From the NCBI GenBank assembly GCA_032158295.1, contig CM063260.1, positions 13,046,452 through 13,110,451 of the forward strand: a stretch of DNA of 64,000 nt. The letters are read 5' to 3'. The notes below the pieces were generated by a model. That model searched no databases, was not told where the DNA came from, and saw only the letters and a program-made list of their open reading frames with translations. Source of the stretch: Pycnopodia helianthoides. Its lineage: Eukaryota; Echinodermata; Asteroidea; Forcipulatida; Asteriidae. Each line of letters opens with the position of its first letter. Within the stretch, counting starts at the first letter, position 1. Made by a program: the position numbers and the translations under genes. Below, in pieces: positions 55,769 through 64,000 of the stretch.

Positions 55769-56152
55769 TTAAAGGAACATTACAGAATTGGTAATTGTAA
55801 AATATACTTTTGATCACAGATTTACATAAAACTTACACGGTCTAATGATGATGATAGTAGGAAACATCCCTTGAAATATTTCTGTCTGATATGCCATATT
55901 TGATGAGAAATGAATAAACTAATTTTCCGTTTGGAGTTTATCGCTCAGTGAGCGTTTTATTCATCTGTTGAACCTATATGATTTCTTGCAAATGTGTAGT
56001 CGGTTTTTCACTATTTTCTCGTGACCCAGAGGGGCGATCGATCTCAAACTTCTACAGGTTTGTCAGTTTATGTATATGGTGGATTACATAAAGTGCTTAC
56101 ACTGCCAGCAACTGTTTTGTTAGCAAAAACCAATTCTGTAATGTTCCTTTAA
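55769..56152 (+). mobile_element. MITE family F1, copy 9
   Basis: TTAA-bounded, full-length F1 with few changes. Confidence 0.9.
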
Positions 56153-57650
56153 TGTTCTTTTGTTTTGCTCTGATTTTCCTCTGCGTTGTCTGATGTCCTA
56201 AGTTTTAGTCCTGTGGAGTTACGGGAAGGGCTGGTTACAGGTTGGTTTTTACCCAACCCGTTCCCTTGTCTGGATTGCTCTTTTAAAAAGTGGTTGGTTA
56301 TCGATGGTTTTGCAGAAATGTTTAATTACAAAAACTTGCTCAGGGTGCACCACACTAAACAGGGAGAAAACGGAGCGTCGGCCTCATTAATATTTTGTAG
56401 GCCCTCAAAATATTACATATTATTAGACAGATTTGAAAGCACAATGAAAGGGGTGCAGTGTGAAATGTTTGCCCAATTGTGACCTGGGAGTTGTTGACTT
56501 CCAGCTGGAGGTATTTTTGATGACATTGGCCCTGAATTAAATGGTCCTATTTCCCAAGAGGTGTAGGGACATTTTTCAAGATTGGTGCTCGGACATTTGG
56601 AAAATTACACTGGTGTAGGGGTGTTTTTATTTGGAGGGGGAATAACTCGACGGGCCCACAGGGACTCCCCATATCAAACTGAGCAGAGAATAACAGTTCA
56701 AGAGTCAATTGATAATTTTCCCTTCACTGTAAAAAGCTGTGAGACTTCGTTGTGTTTTTTTATATTAATTTTGTGTTGTTGTGTTCTTGAATATTTAGCA
56801 TTTTGCACTGCATGCTATGAAAGTCCATTTAGTGGGGTGCAACTACAGTAAACTTTCCTTTACGGACGAAGTTTTCCCCATTTAAAACCCCTATAGTTGA
56901 GTCACCTTAGGTACGGCCAAAAAAGTAGGGGGAAAAAAAATCATGTTTACGGTCTACATGCTGATCCCGTTATCCTATCGTCCGAAATTAAAACATACCT
57001 GTACAATTACTATATAAGAATATGTACACAATTTTCTCATTGAAATTGAAATCTAAAGTCAGCAATCGATGCCATTGAAGTTGAAAGCTATTTCAACACT
57101 CTGTTCACTTTTTTCATTCTTCAATGTGCAATAAATGAATTACAATTAATCGCGGCATCAGCCCAACTGCAAGTAAATTTACCATAAAATCATATAACAC
57201 ATTCTACCTAACAAAGGGGACTAAATCTGCCACTGAACGCTATTTCTATAGAGTATACTCTATAAAACAACGATCCCTAATAGTGATTTACAGATTTTTC
57301 TGAAGGCTCGTACAATCGTGGAGTAGTACCTCATACCGAGGTACCGAGGTACAATTACGCAGTCTTTCTGGCCTTCCTTAGCACATGTATACCTCTTTTA
57401 TCCCTCAAAATTGAACTATAGTTATAGAAAATAAAAGAAGAGAGGAAAATCACAGAACGAAAACCATACACTAAACCCAAAAGTCACCTCGAAATAAAAA
57501 AAACAAGAACTTTGTTAAAGACGAGTACCAGAAGGACACGACGCGCGTTCACACAATCTGACGATAAAAGTGATCATCAGGAAGTGATGGCATTCAATGA
57601 CTGATAATTGGCAGAACAATAATTCGCAAACACTTAATAATTACTACGGT
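56153..57650. other. Gene-free interval
   Basis: No coding exon, SINE, LINE or MITE recognised. Short open frames here have no recognisable motif. Confidence 0.5.
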
Positions 57651-57651
57651 G

Positions 57652-58018
57652 ATACATAGCTACTATATTATATGCATGACATCACTATTATATGAAACAG
57701 TTATGTTTATCTGGTTTTTGCTAAACATCAAACAGCCACCGACCCCCCCTCCCCTTTTCAGGCATGGATTTGGTTCTTGTACAAAAATGAAAAGTTTTAT
57801 TGACTAAACTGATTTAATCACAGTTTTTCACCCAAAGGACAACAAAATCTGGAATCAAAACTATATCCGCCATGCAACCACAAAATCCTGCTGCGCCCGT
57901 GGCGCTTTCTCAGTTTTCAGTTAACAATTCGGAAAAAGGATGTTTACAAATTCGCAGAAAACGTGACGTTGCGATTGGCGCCAATACCAGGCTGCGATTT
58001 TTGTTGTAAGGGAGGGAA
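57652..58018. repeat. Local duplication, copy 1
   Basis: Same text as 58492-59008, about 840 bases away: AGCTACTATATTATATGCAT, CAGCCACCGACCCCCC, TCCGCCATGCAACCACAAAA, TTCGCAGAAAACGTGACGTT and GTAAGGGAGGGAACCTTATT. Copy 1 lacks two segments (about 35 and 100 bases) that are present in copy 2. Confidence 0.88.
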
Positions 58019-58021
58019 CCT

Positions 58022-58210
58022 TATTGAGGTGTTCGTGCAACAGCGCGAACAACTCATTGTTTTTGTTCGGTTTTTTGTTTTTTTTCTTAGTTGAGGTGTT
58101 CGTGCAGCAGCGCGAACAACTCATTGTTTTTGTTCGTTTTTTTGTTGTTGAGGTGTTCGTGCAACAGCGCGAACAACTCATTGTTATTGTTCGTTTTTTT
58201 TTTTTTTCTT
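58022..58210. repeat. ~60-bp tandem repeat, three copies
   Basis: TGAGGTGTTCGTGCAACAGC, GCGAACAACTCATTGTT and TTGTTCG plus a T-rich spacer of variable length, three times. GTTCGTGC and GCGCGAAC can pair within each unit. It sits exactly at the junction between the two copies of the local duplication. Confidence 0.88.
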
Positions 58211-58491
58211 AGTTTTTATTCTTCTTCTCAGCTTCGTTTGTCCGCAAGCAAAATGCATAGTTGTTATTAAACTTACATGAACTTGAAACTTTACATGTAG
58301 GTAGACAATAACTTGTAGATGATTATAAAAGTTGTGCCGTCATGATGACGTCATCAGGTGTCAAATTACAAGCAAAATTTAGGTTAAAAAAGTGACGTCA
58401 TGCCAATGCCTGTATGTCTCTGAATATCATAGCCACATTTTTTATATTTTGGCATATGATAGATCTAGACACGGGCAATCTTTAAAAAGTT

Positions 58492-59008
58492 AATACATAG
58501 CTACTATATTATATGCATGACATCACTATGAAACAAGTTATGTTTATCTGGTTTTTGCTAAACATCAAACAGCCACCGACCCCCCCCTCCCCTTTTCAGG
58601 CATGGTATTTGGTTCTTGTACAAAAATGAAAAGTTTTATTGACTAGAAGGGCTGACCTACATGCACATGTGGTGCAGACTTTAATAAAACTGATTTAATC
58701 ACAGTTTTTTTCCCCCAAAGGACAACAAAATCTGGAATCAAACTAAAGTAAGAAGAATATCATTGCATGAATATTACAGGTAGAACATTATAATCATCTC
58801 TTTTTCGAGTCACCATTTCTTCAAGAAAGAGGTTAAAGTATGAAACTATATCCGCCATGCAACCACAAAAGCCTGCCGCGCCCGTGGCGCTTTCTCGCGT
58901 ATCAGTTAACAATTCGGAAAAACGATGTTTACAAATTCGCAGAAAACGTGACGTTGCGATTCCAGTACCAGCTGCGATTTTTGTTGTAAGGGAGGGAACC
59001 TTATTAGT
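58492..59008. repeat. Local duplication, copy 2 (longer)
   Basis: Counterpart of 57652-58018. It contains a short open frame starting ATG at 58857 (MQPQKPAAPVALSRVSVN, 66 codons), also open for part of its length in copy 1. It looks weakly like a gene start with basic residues, but no domain is recognisable. Confidence 0.85.
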
Positions 59009-59119
59009 TTTGGATTACATTAGCTCACTCAAACCCACTGGCCTTTTTGTAAAGTAGCCCAACTGTGCATTTTACTTAGTAACCCAGGGGCTCGATTTCA
59101 CAAAGAGCTAAGATTGATC

Positions 59120-59519
59120 TTAAAGGAACATTACAGAATTGGTTTTTGATAACAAAACAGTTGCTGGTAGTGTAAGCACTTTATGTAATCCACCATATAC
59201 ATAAACTGACAAACCTGTACTTGTAGAAGTTTGAGATCGATGGGCCATCTGGGTCACGAGAAAATAGTGAAAAACCGATTACACATTAGCATGAAATCAT
59301 ATAGATTCAACAAATGAATAAAATGCTCACTGAGCGATAAACTCCAATCGGAAAATTAGTTTATTCATTTCTCATCAAATATGGCATTTCAGACAGAAAT
59401 ATTTCAAGGGATGTTTTCTACTATCATCACCCTTAGACCGTGTAAGTTTTATGGGAATCTGTGACCAAAAAGTATATTTTACAAGTTTTTTTCTTACCAA
59501 TTCTGTAATGTTCCTTTAA
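59120..59519 (-). mobile_element. MITE family F1, copy 10
   Basis: TTAA-bounded, reverse orientation. It shares private variants and its right flank (59520-59705) with the copy at 50629-51021. Confidence 0.9.
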
Positions 59520-59705
59520 GTGCGAATCAAACTGAACTGCTAAGCAACGTGTGACGTCACAATACGAATAACTACACTGACAACTCATCTTCAGATGAAT
59601 CTTGGTGCTTTGTGGAATCGAGCTCAGATTTTAAATGCGATTGTTTTGTATCTATCTGATGTGTTCATAGAACGGTAGCGATGACAACCGGTTTTATGGT
59701 CAAAT
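59520..59705. repeat. Repeat flanking F1 copy 10, inverted relative to 50410-50628
   Basis: See the counterpart at 50410-50628. AACGTGTGACGTCACAATAC and GACAACCGGTTTTATGGTC mark the two ends. Confidence 0.8.
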
Positions 59706-60329
59706 AAAATTAAATTCAAACACTCGAAAATAAATTAACACATAACAAATGTGTTTTTGTTATTCACATCTGAAATTAAAGAAATGTGAGCATTTTAAAC
59801 AGGGTTTTGCCCCGGATTTCTTAAGTGGCGGAAGAATGTTTCCCTAGAAACCATTGTGAGGTTGATCGGTTACTTAGTGGATCATAAAATAGACTCAAAC
59901 CAAAGAAGTACTCAAAATGTATGACTTTGGATACCTCGTTGAAAACCTTTGAAAGGAAATTGCAAGTTGGATTTAACATTTTGGGAAAATATGTGGTGGT
60001 CGAATACGGAGAAAATTCTGCCAGTGGTGGTTGGGGAGTCCCGAGTGCCGGGCAGGATTTCCGGCACCCACCACTGTGGGCAGAACCCTGATTAAACAAG
60101 TAGGTGGGACAGTTTTTAGTAGCCCACAGGGCAAGTTGAGAAGTGGCGTTTACTAGCCCATAGCAATTTTTACTGGACAATGTACGCGCCGGGCTAGTGT
60201 TAAGGGTGAGCCCTGCCTAATTAAAAATGAATACAACACAAAGCCAACCCATGGTGACTCCGATGAGGTTATCCCATAACATGGGGGTGGGGGAGATCTC
60301 GTTTTCAGTTCATACTCTGTCAAAGGTCT

Positions 60330-60635
60330 TTATCATTCCAATTTGCAAAAATTTGCGTTTTCAAGTTGATAGACCAACACCCATCTTCTTCATTTTGTTA
60401 TATTGACTTCCATTGAACTATGTATACCTTAAACCAAAGTACAGACATGATGTAATGGCAAACAAACATGATGTAATAACTTGGGTGTGTGAAGGTTGCC
60501 GACTGTCCAACATTCAGATACGGTGAAAATTCAAACCCGAGAAAAGTTTCTGTATTTTTATAAATGACGTGCATACCATGGAGGAAGTAGTGTCCGTGTT
60601 TGTACATACATCTACTATCTAGTATCGGTTAACGG
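60330..60635. repeat. Dispersed repeat, copy 2 of 2
   Basis: Matches 52640-53010 in order, without the internal duplication. It ends ACCATGGAGGAAGTAGTGTC and TATCTAGTATCGGTTAACG. Confidence 0.65.
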
Positions 60636-60647
60636 TTCAGGGCAGGT

Positions 60648-60889
60648 TGGTAATTAAAAAAAAGACCAGTACCCTCACTTGGTGTATCCCAACATATGCA
60701 TTTTATAACAAACCTGTGAAAATATTTTAGTGAGAAATTACCTCTTTCTCAAAAACTACATGACTTCACAGGGAGTCGTTTCTCACGATGTTGTATATAC
60801 TATCAACAGCTCTCGGGTGCTTCTTACCATATAAGTTGTTATGGTAATGTATGTCTTGAGTAATTACCAAAAGTACCCACTGCCGTTAA
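60648..60889. mobile_element. MITE family F2b, internally deleted
   Basis: Starts near GGTTGGTAATTAAAAAAAAG with CAGTACCCTCACTTGGTGT and ends AAGTACCCACTGCCGTTAA. The central ~130 bases are missing. Its right TTAA is shared with the next element. Confidence 0.7.
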
Positions 60890-61296
60890 AGGTACACGTT
60901 GCCTTGAATCGGCCGAGTTGGTATATAAAAAGCGTTTGTAAACCGTTTGTTATAAAATGCATATGGTTAGAAAGATGTTTTAAAAGTAGAATACAATGAT
61001 CCACACAAATATGCCTCGAAATTGCGTGGTTTTCCTTTTACATCTAACTAACACAGTCGGCCATTTTATGGAGTCAAACTTTTGACTCCACAAAATGGCT
61101 GACCGTGTTAGTTCGCAAAGTTCAAGGAAAACCACAGTCGGCCATTTTGTGGAGTCAAACTTTTGACTCCACAAAATGGCCGATCATTGTATTCTACTTT
61201 TAAAACATCTTTCTAACCATTAGCATTTTATAACAAACGGCTACAAACGCTTTGTATAGATCAACTCGACCGATCCAAGACAACGTGTACCTTTAA
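60886..61296. mobile_element. MITE family F6 with ~115-bp arms and two internal hairpins
   Basis: TTAAAGGTACACGTTGCCTT at the left and AACGTGTACCTTTAA at the right. The arms are nearly identical through TTTTAAAAGTAGAATACAAT. Inside, CGGCCATTTTnTGGAGTCAA and its reverse complement occur twice in tandem (about 61050-61100 and 61136-61186). Confidence 0.85.
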
Positions 61297-61389
61297 AGTA
61301 TTTGTTACCCACCGACTCCTATTTGGTGAACGTGCATGGCACAGTCGTGTATGCAAAATTAAGCTTTCGATTAAACCACTATCTATGGT

Positions 61390-61485
61390 GAATAACATCC
61401 GAAAGAAATTGGGAAAAACCAGCTTGTGACACCTGGAAATGCTTTTGTTTCCTCGTAACCATGCTCGTACAAGGCTGAATTGGAA
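61390..61485. repeat. Repeat shared inverted with 62630-62755
   Basis: GGGAAAAACCAGCTTGTGAC, then ACCTGGAAATGCTTTTGTTT and CATGCTCGTACAAGGCT. The inverse lies within 62630-62755. It explains the apparent protein similarity (ALYEHG...) of ORFs in both places. Confidence 0.65.
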
Positions 61486-61497
61486 AGTTGAATTCCA

Positions 61498-62218
61498 AAG
61501 TATAGACCATGTGAACTTTGTTTACAATAAGTGTGACCTTGTACATTCTGTGAGTATTCTGGCAGGCAAGATACTACACTGGTCCTATGGGAAAGTTGAC
61601 ATTTTGTGTCATAATTTCCACATAAAACCAAGAGTTATGAAAGTAAAAGCTGGACAAGTTTTGAGATGTGCCCCTTTCATCATATCAAAAATTGATAAGA
61701 ATTAGACAGTGCAATCCCCATAAAATATAAGATTTTATGCCTTCTTCCATTGAGCTGCGTACAAATCGTGCCTGCAGGAAGTCCAGGCTTTGTAACTCTT
61801 TTGTAAACATGTGATGTCACAGGTCACATCGTCTATACCTTTGGTTTTGGGGACCGTTTGATTTTTTTCAATCCTGTGTAGATATATAGACGGTGTGACC
61901 TGTGACGTCACATGTCACTACAAAAGAGTCACAGAGCCTGGTCTTCCGGCGGGCACTTTTGTACACAGCTCAAGGGAAGAAAACAACAAATCTTATGTTT
62001 TATGGAGATCGCACTGTCTGATTTTCCTCAACTTTTGATATGAAGAAACGGGGTGTACATCTCAAAAGCTGTACAGCTGTTGCTTCTGTAAATTTTGAAT
62101 TTATGTCAAAATTATGACACAAAATATAGATTTTCTCATTGAGCCTGTGTAGCATCTTGCCCGTCAGGAATAGCTTTATAATGTACGAGGTCACCACTCT
62201 GTGTAACATGGTCTATAT
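61498..62218. mobile_element. Foldback element with two ~340-bp arms
   Basis: The left arm (61498-61837: TATAGACCATGTGAACTTTG ... CAGGTCACATCGTCTATA) and right arm (61875-62218) are inverted relatives with a ~37-base spacer. A single arm occurs inside the LINE at 44111-44440. No ORF of an enzyme is present. Confidence 0.82.
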
Positions 62219-62219
62219 A

Positions 62220-62555
62220 CAATAAAACTAACCTGTGAAAATTTCATTTCAAAAGGTTGTCACGTTTTTGAAATATCGCCAAAATCTGCAGCGAATAATA
62301 TGTCCACGCATAAAGAATAATCCCTAATAGGAATACACGATCTGCGAAATGTTTCTGACAGAAACGTTTCTCAGATTCAAATTTTGGGGGATAAAAACTA
62401 ACAAATTTTTCCATATCCACATTATTTTGAACTGAAATGTTTCTCAAAATGCTTCATACTATCGACAGTTGCTGTACTTCTAACCTAGTCAGTTTGTTAT
62501 TGCCATTATTTTTTTGAGTGATTATTAATCGGCGTGTATACCTTCCCCTTAAAAC
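62220..62555. repeat. F2-related decayed repeat
   Basis: AACCTGTGAAAATTTCATTT, ATGTTTCTGACAGAAACGTT (centre) and CATACTATCGACAGTTGC, then TTTTTTTGAGTGATTATTA. Similar text occurs at 4130-4520 and 10310-10450. Confidence 0.5.
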
Positions 62556-63008
62556 AACCACGGAAGAAGAAAACCATGAATCAACCTAAACCGGAAACGG
62601 TTGGAAAAGCGAAACAACCTTTCAAGTTAGCCTTATACGAGCATGGGAGGAAGGAACTACTTCACTTTCGCCATGGTACGAAGAAACAAAAGCATTTCCA
62701 GGTGTCACAAGATGGTTTTTCCCCTTTTCTGTCAGAAGTTATTCTAGGTGACGAAAACCAGTATATTAACCACAGGAATCTTGTTCGACTGTCAGTAAAA
62801 ACAAATTCTGCCGAGCTCAGTGCTTCGTTCTTCGTTACCTCTCGGGACCAGTGTCGTGCTTGAGGTGTGTTTGGTTTGGCATGGGGCAAAAACACACGAG
62901 AAGTGGCAATAATTGTTTCAATTTTATTTTTAAGAGCAGGAGTTAGTCTTTTTATATTTCAAAAGTTCTAACAACCTGTTTTTTGTGGGTTTTTTTTTGC
63001 TGTTACAG

Positions 63009-63082
63009 AAACACTATTTATTTCACATGCCAATTATTGAGCAGTGCCGTCGTTGTCATCGTCATAGTAGCAGCACATCAAG
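63009..63082 (+). promoter_or_regulatory. 5' leader with uORF overlapping the start codon of the PKS-like exon
   Basis: Between the inferred acceptor (AG 63007-63008) and the ATG at 63083 there is one upstream ATG (63027). Its 19 codons end at TGA 63084-63086, overlapping the main start as ATGA. Such an arrangement can lower or re-route initiation. It matters only if the exon assignment is right. Confidence 0.35.
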
Positions 63083-63155
63083 ATGAACAGCAAACAAGCG
63101 AAAACAGAACAGCCGTCTGGTGCAGCCAAGACCCCGATAGCAGTTGTTGGAATTG
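63083..63155 (+). CDS. First coding exon of a possible type I polyketide synthase (rest beyond the window)
   Basis: The exon after a strong acceptor (polypyrimidine tract, AG at 63007-63008) carries ATG at 63083 and ends at a GTAAGA donor after 63155. It encodes 24 residues plus one base: a polar leader followed by TPIAVVGIG. The last segment is the usual first strand of a ketosynthase domain (IAVVGIG, normally followed by CRFPG), which would continue in the next exon, outside the window. An upstream ATG at 63027 opens a 19-codon uORF whose TGA overlaps the main ATG (ATGA). Animal type I polyketide synthases are known from echinoderms. Alternatives are another Rossmann-type enzyme (hydrophobic-hydrophobic-GxG) or chance. 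The exon is too short to be certain. Confidence 0.42.
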
Positions 63156-63356
63156 GTAAGAGAACTCTTAACTCTTTCATGTTCCTTATCCCCCCCTTAT
63201 TGGAATTCGACGCGTACTATCAAGAAATGGTTCAGATTAAAAACGCTCGCATCGGGTACAAAATGGGCCACGCTATAAACCAAAAAATGCAGTTATCCGT
63301 GAAAAACCAATACATAATAAGTTGATTGTACTGATAAGTTTACAAGTCTTTGTTCC

Positions 63357-63410
63357 TTAAAGGAACATTACAGAATTGGTAAGAAAAAAACTTGTAAAAT
63401 ATACTTTTTT
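63357..63410 (+). mobile_element. MITE family F1, left-end fragment
   Basis: TTAAAGGAACATTACAGAATT to AAAATATACTTTTTT, then it switches to F2b sequence. Either a truncation by the neighbour or a chimera. Confidence 0.8.
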
Positions 63411-63761
63411 AATTGTCAAAGACTAGTATCCACACTAGACTAGTATCCACACTTGGTGTATCCTAACGTATGCATAAAACATCAAACCTATGAAAGTCCG
63501 GGCTCGATTGGTCATCGAAGTTGCAAGAAAATAATCACAGGAAAAACACCAACGTTGCATAGAACTGTGTGCTTTCAGATGCCCGAGAAAGGCTTTAGGC
63601 CTGAAGCCTTTCTCAAATTCTGGGGTGAAAAAAATTACCTCTTTCTCTAAAACTACATTACTTCAAAGGGGGTAGTTTCTAACATCGTTTGATACCAACA
63701 GCTCTTGAGTGCTCTTTACCAAGTTTTTGGAGTAATTACCAAAGGTATAACCTGCCTTTAG
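63411..63761. mobile_element. MITE family F2b
   Basis: AATTGTCAAAGACTAGTATC to AAAGGTATAACCTGCCTTTA. The centre GAGAAAGGCTTTAGGCCTGA is palindromic. CCACACTAGACTAGTATCC is duplicated near the left end. Confidence 0.78.
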
Positions 63762-63825
63762 TTCTCATTAAACACACCATGCAAACAATCTGCAAAAAGT
63801 TATAACTAATACTCACTCTACCGCA

Positions 63826-64000
63826 TCAACATTTGTGGTCCGTCATGTTGATCTCCTGTCCATGGCTGGTAGCATGGTTCCAGAGCACTTTTCCTTGCTG
63901 GATGGACCCAGTTGCTCGATCCAAGATGTTCTCGGCCTTCCTTTTGGTCTTGTCCATCCATGTCTTGACCACCCTCCCCCCAAGGATTTTGCCTTTTGCC
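63826..64000 (-). pseudogene. Possible LINE ORF2 C-terminus, continues off the right edge
   Basis: The minus strand is open for 57 codons to TGA at 63828-63826 and reads KILGGRVVKTWMDKTKRKAE, then NILDRATGSIQQGKVLW. GR-x-x-KTWMD is common near the end of endonuclease-reverse transcriptases. Too short to be sure. Confidence 0.4.

Noticed and set aside
62534..62863. 109-aa plus-strand open frame just before the PKS-like exon
   Set aside because: Part of it (ALYEHG...) is the inverse of a repeat at 61390-61485, so the frame is repeat-derived. The rest shows no domain.

Overview
The window is eukaryotic. Its genes are split by GT-AG introns, its coding exons are short and lie in AT-rich, repeat-filled DNA, and nothing bacterial (operons, Shine-Dalgarno sites) is visible. 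The gene content (a ciliary outer-dynein-arm docking protein, a mitochondrial 2-oxoglutarate/malate carrier, a secreted C-type lectin and a flavin-containing monooxygenase) and the repeat types fit a marine deuterostome invertebrate. An echinoderm, perhaps a sea star, is my best guess; this rests on general impression, not on a database match.

Layout. (1) 1-6300, plus strand: the last eight coding exons of ODAD1/CCDC114 (CCDC63-like), with the N-terminal exons off the left edge. (2) 10777-21366, minus strand: a complete 11-exon SLC25A11 gene (312 aa). Its last intron holds a 1.3-kb minisatellite, and its other introns hold SINEs, a foldback element and MITEs. (3) 23850-24575, plus strand: an intronless secreted protein with a C-type lectin domain and a PAN/apple-like C-terminus. 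(4) 29702-40989, minus strand: a complete eight-exon flavin-containing monooxygenase (499 aa). (5) 41000-62900: no convincing host coding exon; decayed LINE retrotransposons, MITEs, foldback elements and local duplications. (6) 53440-63155, plus strand: a promoter-like block with a splice donor, and about 9.5 kb downstream a well-formed exon with a start codon whose peptide resembles the start of a type I polyketide synthase ketosynthase domain. The rest of that gene would lie right of the window.

The genes do not form a pathway and look like independent housekeeping, ciliary, defence and xenobiotic genes. The striking part is the repeat landscape. Several MITE families (called F1, F2, F3 and F6 here, with at least 20 copies) all end in TTAA followed by AGG. 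F1, F2 and F3 also share an internal core and a central palindrome, so they look like diverged branches of one non-autonomous clan with piggyBac-like TTAA targeting. Other notable items are a 16-bp minisatellite with higher-order structure, a long-TIR element that carries a RecQ-like helicase 5' exon and a 40-bp copy of FMO exon 2, a Penelope-like region with hammerhead-like motifs, and an inverted-repeat element that has split a LINE reverse transcriptase.

All exon boundaries were read by eye from splice signals, reading-frame continuity and remembered family sequence. No alignment or search was run.
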